Shown piece by piece: positions 8,705 to 17,420 of a stretch of DNA of 64,000 bases. Under the pieces are notes generated by a model. It saw only the letters and a program-made list of their open reading frames with translations, had not been told where the DNA came from and searched no databases. The translations under genes and the position numbers were made by a program. Each line of letters starts with the position of its first letter. Position 1 is the first letter of the stretch. The DNA is from Gemmatimonas sp. GTDB lineage: Bacteria; Gemmatimonadota; Gemmatimonadetes; Gemmatimonadales; Gemmatimonadaceae. The stretch covers positions 496,001 through 560,000 of the forward strand of contig JAAVWC010000001.1 of NCBI GenBank assembly GCA_023910675.1. Reading direction: 5' to 3'.

Positions 8705-9715
8705 TTACTGAGCGACGTCGGTTGACGGTCGTGGTGTGGGAGGATTGATCCACGCGGCGGTCGGTAGCGCGCGGGGGGTGGGCAGACCATGGACAAAGCG
8801 GTCAGGACGTGCGGCGTAGGCGGCGGTGAGGACGTCGGCGCGTGCGGCGTTGCGCGCGTCAGCCAGCTGGTGATGCACGTCGAAGGGTGTGTGCAGCCCG
8901 AGCCCGCTGTGGTGATGCTCGGTGTTGTACCAGTGAAAGAAGTCGACGCAGTGCGCGCGAGCGTCTTCGAGCGACCCAAAGCGCGCGGGGAAATCCGGGC
9001 GATACTTGAGTGTCTTGAACTGCGCTTCCGAATACGGATTGTCGTTCGAGACGGAGGGGCGCGAGTGCGACTTGGTGACGCCGAGATCGGCGAGCAGGTG
9101 CGCGACCGGCTGCGACACCATCGACGACCCACGATCCGCGTGCAGGGTGAGTTGATTGGGCCCGATGCCTTCGCGCGTACAGCAGGCGGCGATGAGCCGC
9201 TCCGCGAGGAGCGCCGATTCGCGCGGCGCGACCATCCAGCCCACGACGTAGCGACTGAACACATCGAGGATCACGTACAAGTGATACCACGACCAGGTCG
9301 TGGGCCCCTTGAGTTTGGTGATATCCCAACTCCACAGCTGATTCGGTGCGGTCGCGAGCAACTCGGGCGCGGTGTACACCGGGTGTCGCCGTTGCGCGCG
9401 CCGTTCGCGGATCTCGTCGTGCGCGGCCAAGAGCCGGTACATGGTGCGCTCGGCGCAGTGGTACACGCCTTCGTCCAGCAGCGTTGCATACACTTGAGCG
9501 GGCGCCAGATCGACGAAGCGGTCCTCGTGCAGCACGTCGAGGACCCGCTGTTGCTCGACAGGGGCCAACGTGCGTGGTGGTGCGCGGCGGGGCAGCGCGC
9601 ACGTGGGCCGCTCGGCGCGTCGCCGCGCCCGATAGTAGGTCGCCGGCGCGACCCCAAGGCTCGCACAGAGCCCGCGCAGGGACGTTGCCGCCCCGTGCGT
9701 CGTGACGGTGCTCAC
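8705..9715 (-). CDS. IS3-family transposase OrfB (copy B1)
   Basis: The rve/DDE integrase core is complete: LWSWDITKLKG (first Asp), LHADRGSSMVSQPVAHLLADLG (second Asp), and SVSNDNPYSEAQFKTLKYRPDF (Glu). GTG at 9715 overlaps the OrfA stop (GTGA). OrfA also carries the heptamer A AAA AAG near 9777-9783, the standard -1 slippage site that makes the OrfAB fusion in this family. In that frame the reading is open far upstream of 9715. Confidence 0.85.
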   Translation of the reverse strand: MSTVTTHGAATSLRGLCASLGVAPATYYRARRRAERPTCALPRRAPPRTLAPVEQQRVLDVLHEDRFVDLAPAQVYATLLDEGVYHCAERTMYRLLAAHDEIRERRAQRRHPVYTAPELLATAPNQLWSWDITKLKGPTTWSWYHLYVILDVFSRYVVGWMVAPRESALLAERLIAACCTREGIGPNQLTLHADRGSSMVSQPVAHLLADLGVTKSHSRPSVSNDNPYSEAQFKTLKYRPDFPARFGSLEDARAHCVDFFHWYNTEHHHSGLGLHTPFDVHHQLADARNAARADVLTAAYAARPDRFVHGLPTPRALPTAAWINPPTPRPSTDVAQ

Positions 9716-10152
9716 GAGCGCGTCTCGGTGGGCTCGTCGCGCGGCGGGAGTGTCAGGCCCAAGAGCTGCGAGAACTTTTTTTGGGCGTCGATAATGAGCT
9801 CCGCACGCTCTGCGCGCGCGGTCGCCTTCGCGAGCTGGCGCTCCAGCTCGGCCACCTGTTTCCGCGCCGGATCGGGCGCCAACCGCGCCGGTCCGCGGCG
9901 CTTGGCCGGGCCCTGCAGGTCGCCCCGTCGCTGCGCGGCCCGCCACATGGCCAGATGGGACGAGTACAGGCCTTCGCGACGCAGGAGCGCGCCGAGCTCA
10001 CCGGGCTTCGTGCACGCGTCGGCGGCGGCGAGGATCTGGAGCTTGTAGGTCGCGGGGAACTGGCGACGGGTCCGGGTCGGTGACACCCCGGTATCATGAA
10101 GAAGCAACGGCGCAACGGAAAGAGCGGACGACATGGGAACAGCCTCGATCAC
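9712..10152 (-). CDS. IS3-family transposase OrfA (copy B1)
   Basis: 146 residues. A helix-turn-helix region (RRQFPATYKLQILAAADACTKPGELGALLRREGL) is followed by a Leu/Ala-rich coiled coil (VAELERQLAKATARAERAELIIDAQKK). It ends in the frameshift zone that leads into OrfB. Copy B2 differs by one substitution in the slippery region (IIDAQKK to IIDAPKK), which leaves the A AAA AAG heptamer intact. Confidence 0.82.
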   Translation of the reverse strand: MIEAVPMSSALSVAPLLLHDTGVSPTRTRRQFPATYKLQILAAADACTKPGELGALLRREGLYSSHLAMWRAAQRRGDLQGPAKRRGPARLAPDPARKQVAELERQLAKATARAERAELIIDAQKKFSQLLGLTLPPRDEPTETRS

Positions 10153-10200
10153 CCTCGTACACTAAACTCGGGATGGATCGGTGTCTCACTCATATTGGCA

Positions 10201-11019
10201 GAGAGGGTCCCCCCAACAACCGAAACGAGTTCCTGCGCGACACGCGCTGGGTCAACAGGCGCATGGAACCCTGAGTCTTAAAGTGCAAGATGAAAGTTCG
10301 ATCTGTCGACAAATATTTCGACCCTGACGGCGACTTCTTGATCCGATGCGGTTGACTGAGAACCCTGTGGGTCGATATTCGACAAACTATCCTCAATTGG
10401 GGTGCGTTCGCTAACCATCAATAAGGGGAAGACCGCTACCCTTCATGCATTTCGTGGTGGGAAAGCCGACGGGCCGCTCCCGGAGGGGGCGGCCCGCGTC
10501 TAGCTCGGATCAGGAACCTCACCCTCTCGGGGGGCCGTCGTGCTTGGTAGAGGAAGAGCACGGCATTGCGGGTCTTCCCGCAATAACCCGCCAACGTGAC
10601 GCCGTTCGATTCTCTGGGCCAGAGTGTCGCCGCTCACCACGTTATTCTTCAATGCGGCGGTTTAAGCATTCGGAAAACTATTACTTGGCAAGCAATTAGC
10701 ACAGTCTTACGGTTTGCACCAACGAAGACGTTTGCCGGGTCCAGATAGTGCGGGGAGTCCCCGTGGCGAATTGTCACACGAAACACGATACTCAGGGGTG
10801 TCTGAATAAACTCCGAAGTCCATGGTACTCGAACTTCCTCTCTAATTCCGTCCCTCGCTGAATGGGAAGCGCACTGCGCGGAGCTCGTCCGCGACTGGCT
10901 GGTCGACCGAGCGCTGTGGGTAGCAAGCCTCGACACGCGGTGGACGTGCGGCACGCTGGGGCACGCGGATAAGGCTGCGTCGGCTGCACCTGCGCAGCTA
11001 AACTTCGACTTTTAGCGCC
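10201..11019. other. Stretch without a recognisable intact gene
   Basis: About 820 bp between IS copy B1 and the AAA-ATPase remnant. A GC-rich hairpin (GGGCCGC at 10471-10477 pairing with GCGGCCC at 10489-10495) could be a terminator stem, but no T-tract follows. A 21-codon ORF beginning MKVRSVDKYFDPDGDF near 10290 lacks a good RBS and is probably a remnant. Confidence 0.35.
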
Positions 11020-11025
11020 TGCTTT

Positions 11026-12041
11026 CTTCCACGCGTCTAGGCGCCTCCACGTACGATGCGGACGGTTCAGCCGAGGACGACGACGCGGCCTCGGCTGAAA
11101 CGTCCACCAGCCGTGACGAAACGCTGCAGACACTGGAATTTACCTTGGCGGCCATCGAGCACATTCGCTTGGGCTGCGCGAGCGCGGCGTACAGGGCAAG
11201 GATGCCCTCATTCGCACCAAGGCTCTCTTAGCCTCACCGAGTTACCGGGCCCACGGCTTTGGCCCGCGGTTCCTGCTGACGGCCCCGCCGAGCGCCGGCA
11301 AGACGTTCTAGCTAGGCGCGTTGGCAGAGACCATGGGCATCCCGATTCTGTACATCAATGCAAGCAACATCACGTCCGAAGGGTGGAGCCGTACGACCGT
11401 TAGCGAGCTGATCGACGTGAAGATCGGCATTGGCCATGAGAAGTTCACGCTTGATAAGTGGCGCCAGGGCTCCGTGCTGGTGCTTGACAGGATCGACACA
11501 GCGTGCCAAGCGTATCTGGATGATCGCCACGGCACGCAGTTGCGCCTCGATCGCCAGCACGCGATGCTGGGGCTTGTATGGGGCAGCGTGCCGATTCGGC
11601 TCAAAGACGGGACGTCGATAAAGACCGACCGCTGGATTGTCGCCGCCTGCGCGGCGTTTGCCTCGGCGCGGTTCGTCGCCGAGCAGCGGCCACTCACTGA
11701 TGCGGAGTTGATCGCGTGAGGGATGAGTCCCGAGCTAACGAGTGGATTGCCGATTCGACTGACGATTGCGCCGCAGCCGATTCCGGCGCTCGTCGAGCGC
11801 CTACGCAGTCATCCGCGCGGCTTGCTGCATGCCACCCAGCGGGCAGTAAGACTCGGCTACACGCTGGACGTGCCGACTCCCACGCTCGCGCACCTCGCCG
11901 TGTTGATACACGAGTCACCCACCGCGTTCACCACGCGCACTGCATGGGCCGCCGCCGTACTAGCAGTCATCAAGAAGCTGGGCTTGGTTCGATCGACACG
12001 CGTGGGCGCTTTTCTAGCAATGACTATCGACGAACTGCTGA
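11026..12041 (+). pseudogene. AAA+ ATPase remnant with frameshift, two stops and an IS insertion
   Basis: The readable coding path runs from an acidic N-terminal segment (SAEDDDAASAETSTSRDETL, LEFTLAAIEHIRLG) through a one-base frameshift near 11167 into FGPRFLLTAPPSAGKTF, a Walker A region. An in-frame TAG follows at 11309-11311, then LGALAETMGIPILYINASNI, a Walker B-like LVLDRID with Arg in place of the usual Glu, an in-frame TGA at 11717-11719, and GMSPELTSGLPIRLTI. The IS256-type element cuts it at 12041/12042. Its 9-bp duplication lets the frame be rejoined at 13454 (MTIDELL then MEENIPQPGALQLFD). The order of motifs is that of a ClpX-like AAA+ protein. Four independent lesions show it is dead. 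Confidence 0.7.
12033..12041. repeat. 9-bp target duplication, left (IS256 copy 1)
   Basis: AACTGCTGA, repeated exactly at 13445-13453 on the other side of the element. Confidence 0.9.
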
Positions 12042-13444
12042 GGGTCTGTCCCCAGTCTAGTTGAAAGTCGGGTGGTGCCTCCATACTGAAGCGTTGATCC
12101 CTGCCAGGATTCGCGCCGCAATAGGAGACACCCCCCATGCCAAGAGTACGAACGAAGTCACCCGCGCACCAGACGCCGACGCCCACGCCGCGGTCGGAGC
12201 CGGCGCCGCTCGAGGCCAACAGCCTCGCGTTGGCGATGATACAAGCGCTGATCCCGCTGGGCCTACAGGCGGTCGAAGACGCCTTGCAGCAGGAGGTCCT
12301 CGCGCTGGCGGGGCCCCGCTACGCCCATGCGGATGGTCGCCCGGGTATCGCCCGCTGGGGCGCGCAGGCGGGCTCGGTGTTTCTGGCGGATCAGAAACTG
12401 CCGATTCAGGTGCCCCGCGTGCGCGACCGCGCGACGAACACCGAGGTCCCGTTGGCCACCTACGCCCAGTTGCAGACGCCTCGCGGTCAGGATGTCGGTC
12501 TCTTTCGCCGGGTGTTGGGCGGACTTTCCTGTCGCGACTACGAAGCGGCGGCGGAAGCCGTGCCCGAGGCGTTCGGTCTCACAAAGTCGAGTGTCTCGCG
12601 ACGGTTCGTGCGCGCCAGCGCGAAGGCGCTGCAGACGCTGCACGAGCGGCGGCACGATGATGCCGAGTGGTTGGTGCTCCTGCTGGACGGCAAGGCGTTC
12701 GCCGACGATCAGGTAGTCATCGCGCTCGGCGTGACCACGACGGGCGAAAAGCGCCTGCTGGGCCTCGTGCAGACGGCCACGGAGAATAAGCGCGTGTGTG
12801 CCGCCTTCCTGCGCGAGTTGGTGGAGCGCGGCTTTCAAGCGCCCGCCGGCTTGTTGGTAGTGTTGGACGGGGCCAAGGGCCTGAGCGCCGCCGTCCGCGA
12901 CGTGTTCGGCGAGCGCGTCCCGATTCAGCGCTGTCAGTGGCACAAGCGCGAGAATGTGCTGAGCTACCTCCCCAAGACCCAACACGCGCTCTGGCGCCGC
13001 AAGCTGCAGACGGCCTACGCGAAATCCACGTACGCCGACGCCCAGCACGCCCTGTGGCGCCTGGTGAAAGACCTCAAACAACAGAACGCGTCTGCCGCGC
13101 GCAGCCTTGAGGAAGGCCTCGAAGAAACGCTCACCCTGCATCGCTTGGAGGTGTTCGCGAAGCTGGGCATCAGCTTTAAAACTACGAACCTGATTGAGAG
13201 TGTCATGGCCCGCGTCGAAGCGAAGACGCATCGGATCACGCGCTGGCGGACAAGTGATCAGAAACAGCGGTGGTGCGCCGCTACCCTGCTCGACATTGAA
13301 AAGCAGTTCCGCAAGGTGAAGGGCTATCAACACCTCGGCTTGCTCCAAGCGGCGCTGCGTGGCAAACTCTCATCACCACTCGATGCTGCGTGAGCAGCAT
13401 CCTTGAGGCACCACTCGACTTTCAACTAGCCTTGGGACATTCCC
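12042..13444 (+). mobile_element. IS256-type element, copy 1
   Basis: 1403 bp flanked by the 9-bp duplication AACTGCTGA. The ends are imperfect inverted repeats that share CTAGTTGAAAGTCG and GTGGTGCC. An identical-length copy lies in inverse orientation at 17421-18823. It inserted into the AAA+ remnant. Confidence 0.93.
12137..13393 (+). CDS. IS256-family (mutator-type) transposase, copy 1
   Basis: 418 residues. Motifs of the Transposase_mut family are present: LLLDGKAFADDQ (first Asp), VVLDGAKGLSAAVRDVFG (second Asp), the QRCQWHKRENVL signature, and TTNLIESVMARVEAKTHRI (Glu). Its product is identical to that of copy 2, which points to recent movement or ongoing homogenisation. Confidence 0.93.
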   Translation: MPRVRTKSPAHQTPTPTPRSEPAPLEANSLALAMIQALIPLGLQAVEDALQQEVLALAGPRYAHADGRPGIARWGAQAGSVFLADQKLPIQVPRVRDRATNTEVPLATYAQLQTPRGQDVGLFRRVLGGLSCRDYEAAAEAVPEAFGLTKSSVSRRFVRASAKALQTLHERRHDDAEWLVLLLDGKAFADDQVVIALGVTTTGEKRLLGLVQTATENKRVCAAFLRELVERGFQAPAGLLVVLDGAKGLSAAVRDVFGERVPIQRCQWHKRENVLSYLPKTQHALWRRKLQTAYAKSTYADAQHALWRLVKDLKQQNASAARSLEEGLEETLTLHRLEVFAKLGISFKTTNLIESVMARVEAKTHRITRWRTSDQKQRWCAATLLDIEKQFRKVKGYQHLGLLQAALRGKLSSPLDAA

Positions 13445-13578
13445 AACTGCTGATGGAGGAGAACATACCTCAACCCGGGGCCCTCCAGCTTTTCGATAGC
13501 GCAATGCGCGTATGGTGTACGTTGGAGAAACCTCGCGAGCGCAGAACCGTACGGATGGCATCTTTCTTCGGAGGTAAC

Positions 13579-13887
13579 ATGCAGGTGATTAGCGGGCAGA
13601 TCGAGGCGCCCCTCTTGGTGTCAAGTGCGTTGGAGGTTCGAGGTACTGTCGCGGGCTCGGTGACTGTGCAGAGTGGCGCGGACTTTGTCCTACGCGGCGT
13701 GTGCAGGGGAAATGTCCGTATCGCTTACGGTGGCCGGGCACAGCTGTGGGGAGTCGTCGAAGGCGATGTGGTCAACGAAGGAGGAACTGTGTCCATTTGG
13801 GGGATCGTTGAGGGCGTCGTACATGGAACTCGGGCGACATCCCACGTCTCAAGTGACTCGCTGGTGCGAGGCGGCGTACGCGAATGA
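13579..13887 (+). CDS. Bactofilin-like beta-helix protein
   Basis: About 102 residues from the ATG at 13579, which has a strong RBS (GGAGG five bases upstream). The whole chain is a run of short beta-helix turns (SGQIEAPLLVSSALEVRG, AGSVTVQSGADFVLRG, CRGNVRIAYGGRAQLWG, VEGDVVNEGGTVSIWG, IVEGVVHG). This is the pattern of polymer-forming bactofilin domains, here without the usual flanking tails. It overlaps the next membrane-protein gene by 4 bp (ATGA), so the two probably work together. The frame also stays open back to the IS256 insertion, but the RBS favours 13579. Confidence 0.6.
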   Translation: MQVISGQIEAPLLVSSALEVRGTVAGSVTVQSGADFVLRGVCRGNVRIAYGGRAQLWGVVEGDVVNEGGTVSIWGIVEGVVHGTRATSHVSSDSLVRGGVRE

Positions 13888-14198
13888 ACCCGTTCTCGGA
13901 ATTCGCGGATCTTGCCATCGTGCTTGCGTTGGTATGTGTGCCACTTGCGGTGGGCGCCGTGTTTATTCCACTCGGCCGTGCGCTAGCAGACCGCCTGCAA
14001 AATACGCGAATGCCAAGGGACAATCTCAATTGCGTGATTGATGCGCTGCACGCCCTCGAGGATCGGGTACAGCAGGTCGAGCAGCGGGTTGCTAAGCCTC
14101 ACGAACACGTTGCTGTCAATGATCCCCGGCCATTACCACCTACGCTCCAACTCAAGGAAACACCTGTCCCATTTGCACGGTCAATCACCCCAGACTGA
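13884..14198 (+). CDS. Small membrane protein with coiled coil, unknown function
   Basis: 104 residues. One clear transmembrane helix (LAIVLALVCVPLAVGAVFIPLG, about residues 10-31) is followed by a heptad-like segment (VIDALHALEDRVQQVEQRVAK) and a Pro-rich tail. It is translationally coupled to the bactofilin-like gene by an ATGA overlap. The layout suggests a membrane anchor or partner for the beta-helix protein; this is inference from context only. Confidence 0.55.
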   Translation: MNPFSEFADLAIVLALVCVPLAVGAVFIPLGRALADRLQNTRMPRDNLNCVIDALHALEDRVQQVEQRVAKPHEHVAVNDPRPLPPTLQLKETPVPFARSITPD

Positions 14199-15474
14199 TA
14201 AGCAAGAAGTCGCCGACAGATCATTCCTCCGTGCGCTTTGTCTAGATGGCGCGGATCACTATCAGCGCCCGTAGGAGATACATCACCACCTGTTCGACGT
14301 TTAAGCACACCTCGACAAGAACACATACAAAAAACACTCTCAGCTGGACCTGGATCCTCTCAGGTCCGGCGCGCAAGACATGTTCAGCCGTCTTGAAAAT
14401 CAAGCAGGCTGCAGGGCTGCATCTTACAACGTGGCCGTTCGCACTATCTGATTAAGGATGGTGATGTGTTTGTGTATGCAGGCGACTAGGTAAGGCCCTA
14501 TGTCTTTATGGCAGTGAACGCGCTCCCGTGCGCACGCCGGATCGGACCGGGGGTTCGCGGCGCGGGGGCTTGCCGCAAAGAGATCCGGGTTGTGGGTTAT
14601 GAGCGAGCAGGTGCGGATCCTCCGGAGCCCTGCGACGATCCTACAGCGGAGCATGGCGACGCCGCTTGAGTTCGTTGAGCCCGCCGCTCCGCATGGCCTG
14701 GCGTTTCGCGCGAATGGTCTGCGATTTACCGTGTGAATGGCGGTTCGCGCGCTGCAACGTCCCGGGCTTTTGCGCGCGCCTAAACTCTGGGCGCGTGCAT
14801 AGGCCCAAGTGCCGGAGGCCTCGCTGCTGCTCGAACCAGGCACTATTCCCCTGCTGCAAAAGATGAGTAGCTACGACCAGTACCAAGGGGCCAATTCGTG
14901 AGATCTTCACCGGGGGTCGCCACTGGATCCTGCGCTCGAACCGGCGAGGATCTAGGTAACCTGCGGCGCCCTTAGGCATTCGGACCGTGCCACCTTGTCT
15001 TTCGTGTTGGCGCTGGAGTGCTATGAGCCAAGCATCGACTGCGAACAGATTCCTGCGATTCTGGGGCACATTAAGGTCGCGGCCAGAGCGTTGACGAGGT
15101 GGGCGGAAACGCGCGCCGGCCTCAGCCTCTATGTGTTCGCGAATGCCCAAGCCCACTGCGATGCAAATCCCGACCGGCAGACCGAGCCCCGTCGGCTGGC
15201 ACACTAGGGACTGGCCCGCGCGGGGCGCTTGCTCACGTGGTATGGCTATCCGTCGGGCAGCGATAGCGATTGCCTCTGGGATGGTCGCGTGGTGGCCGAA
15301 CGGATAGCGGGGTATTCCGCCACACTTCCCCATCTCCTCGATCCCTCGCGCCAAGTGTGGCGAGGGGCTCTCGGCATTATCGAGATCTTTTTCCACGCGG
15401 GCGGCCAGAGCCCCGTTGCGTGGTCGAGCTTTTGTGGGGGCAGATAGAGCCGGTCGCCGACGGCCAGGTTCGCC
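14199..15474. other. Decayed or non-coding stretch
   Basis: About 1.28 kb. A + strand frame between 14995 and 15447 is interrupted only by one TAG (15205-15207) and reads ILGHIKVAARALTRWAETRA then GRLLTWYGYPSGSDSDCLWDG. A second broken frame covers 14660-14890 (LLLEPGTIPLLQKMSSYDQY). These could be remnants of one gene with several lesions, but no family is recognised. Minus-strand open frames over the same stretch look like shadows. Confidence 0.3.
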
Positions 15475-16266
15475 CTATCGTTGAAGTCTGTCGACCACAC
15501 GCAGGGGTCGGTGCGGTACGAGGATGACCGGGTCCTGCATGGGCGGTGGTGCCGGATGATGGGTTGTTGACGGCCCCGGGTGCGGCCTAGCCTCTAGCGC
15601 ATAGCCAAACCCGCGGAGGGTGACGACCCGGACGAGGCGACTACTGCGCAGCTTGCGACGCAGATAGCCGACGTATACCGGCAATGCGTTGGAGGGTCGC
15701 GCCCCAGAGGGGAAAACGGCGCGTCGGAGCTCTTCGGTGCTGGCGCGGCGGCCGGTGCGCGTGAGGAGATAGTCGAAAAGCGACCACTCCCTGGGCGAGA
15801 GGTCAATCACGTGGCTACCGCAGCGAATGCGACGCGACTCTCGGTCGCACACCAAGTCCCCGATGGTCGCATGGCGTTGGGCGCGCGTCCGACACGTGCG
15901 CTGAATAGCGGCACGCAGGGTCGCCGCTGTGATCGCGTTCGACTGGTCCGCATACAGAACGACGTCGGCGCCGGCTGACATCACCTGAATCGCATGCCGA
16001 TCACTTCGCGCCTCAAGACAACAGACGAGCGCCTCTCGGTGCGCATCGCGGATCGCCCGGATCAAGCACAATGACGCGGTCGACGTGTCCACAAGGAAAA
16101 TGTCGTAAGCAGGGAGCTGCGTGAGATCCGCTTCGGGATAAGTGTGGATGGCGATCTCATCCAAGCCGCGCACGGCAGCGCGAAAGCTACGCGCCGCCTT
16201 GTGTTGGAGTATGCCGCAGGCGATTTGCACGCGCGGCTCGCCGGCCACCGTACACTCCACGAGCAT
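15475..16266 (-). CDS. OmpR/PhoB-type response regulator-like transcription factor
   Basis: 263 residues. The N-terminal half resembles a receiver fold: YDIFLVDTSTASLCLIRAIRD gives a possible phospho-acceptor Asp, and VMSAGADVVLYADQ resembles the end of the fold, but the acidic pocket is poorly kept. The C-terminal half is a clear winged helix of the Trans_reg_C type (VIDLSPREWSLFDYLLTRTGRRASTEELRRAV, then SNALPVYVGYLRRKL and VRVVTLRGFGYALE). An AGGAGG stands just before the ATG at 16266. No histidine kinase gene is nearby. It diverges from lanKC, and its promoter region shares an 18-bp element with that of the cluster's padR gene, so it is probably a cluster regulator. Confidence 0.8.
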   Translation of the reverse strand: MLVECTVAGEPRVQIACGILQHKAARSFRAAVRGLDEIAIHTYPEADLTQLPAYDIFLVDTSTASLCLIRAIRDAHREALVCCLEARSDRHAIQVMSAGADVVLYADQSNAITAATLRAAIQRTCRTRAQRHATIGDLVCDRESRRIRCGSHVIDLSPREWSLFDYLLTRTGRRASTEELRRAVFPSGARPSNALPVYVGYLRRKLRSSRLVRVVTLRGFGYALEARPHPGPSTTHHPAPPPMQDPVILVPHRPLRVVDRLQR

Positions 16267-16372
16267 TGACGCCTCCTTTCATTGGCATGAGAAATCCCGC
16301 ACCGCAACGTGGGGTCCGACGACGCAGTCGGCTATGCGATGATGCGCCCGCTTAAACTCTCTGCTCTTCTTG

Positions 16373-16390
16373 TCGATTGTCAAGAGGAGC
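16373..16390 (-). promoter_or_regulatory. 18-bp promoter-like element, shared with the padR promoter
   Basis: On the minus strand this reads GCTCCTCTTGACAATCGA and contains a perfect -35 hexamer TTGACA. A GAGTTT sequence 18 bp further on could be the -10 region, pointing toward the regulator gene that starts at 16266. The same 18 bases occur on the + strand at 25614-25631. Confidence 0.55.
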
Positions 16391-17420
16391 GCCCGTTTGA
16401 ACCAGCGGCCCGCCAACGCGCGCCATACGTCGTGGGCCAATAAGAAAACTCATAGAGGCTCTTCGTGACTTCGTGTGGGTAGATCTGGGCTGATTTCCGT
16501 GGCTTCGGCGGTGTTTCCCGAGGGAAACGGGTGCTTGCGACGAGCGCGACCGGCCTGGAAGTTCGCAGATGACCAAGTTGCGGCAGGCCTCCGAGGAGTT
16601 GCGGGATGCGTATCGATACCCCGGCTTCGTGCCGAGTCGTACCATCGAGCGGCTGGTGGACGATCCCTCCGCCATTGTGCTGGCGCTCCAGCGGCGCGAA
16701 AAAAAAACGGCCTGCGGCGTATGTGGATGGGTGGCGCGGCGTTGGTACGATCGGCGGCAGCGACTGGTCCGGGATCTGCCCTGCGGCGATCTGCGGGTGC
16801 TGTTGGCCGTGGATGTCCGGCGGGTCCGCTGTGCGGCGTGTGGTGGCGTGAAGCAGGAGCGGCTGCCGTGGCTCGCCGAGAACCCGCACTACACGCGGCG
16901 GTTCGCACGGTACGTGGGGAAGCTCTGTCGTGGGTCGTCGCTCACCGAAGTGGCCGCCGACCTGCGGCTCGACTGGCATGCGGTGAAGGCCATGGACATG
17001 GCCTATATGCAGGAGCAGCTCGAGCGCGCCGGGCCGCCCGCGCCCCGAGTCATCGGTATCGACGAGATCTCCATTCGCAAAGGCCATGTTTACCGGATCA
17101 TCGTCAGTGACCTGGAGGTCGGACGGCCCATCTGGTTCGGGGGCGTGGATCGGTCGGATGCGAGCATGGCCCAGTTCTACACCGAGCTCGGCCCCACCCG
17201 GTGTCAGGCGGTCGAGGTCGCGGTCATGGACATGTGGCGGGCCTTCCGCACCGCGACAGAGCGGCACGCGCCGCAGGCCGCCATTCTCTACGACAAGTTC
17301 CATGTCCTCCGCCAGTTGGGCGAGGCGATGGACCAGGTCCGGAAGGCCGAGTACAAACGGTTGACGGATCGCGACGAGCGCCAGTTCATCAAGGGCCAGA
17401 AATACGTGCTGCTCTCCCAT

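Larger units (their letters stand above)
8671..10200 (-). mobile_element. IS3-type element, copy B1
   Basis: About 1.53 kb, repeated almost identically and in the same orientation at 33224-34752. The ends follow the IS3 TG...CA rule, with an imperfect inverted repeat: left TGTCAATGAGTTTGAGACAC and right (reverse complement) TGCCAATATGAGTGAGACAC. No target duplication is visible. Identity between the copies continues seven bases past the right end (GAGAGGG). Confidence 0.85.

Noticed and set aside
12263..13348. 361-residue antisense ORF across the IS256 transposase (and its twin at 17517-18602)
   Set aside because: High-GC antisense shadow of the transposase; no family resemblance.
14641..15396. 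251-residue minus-strand ORF
   Set aside because: Arg/Gln-rich shadow-like composition and no RBS; broken + strand frames over the same DNA look more protein-like, though still unassigned.
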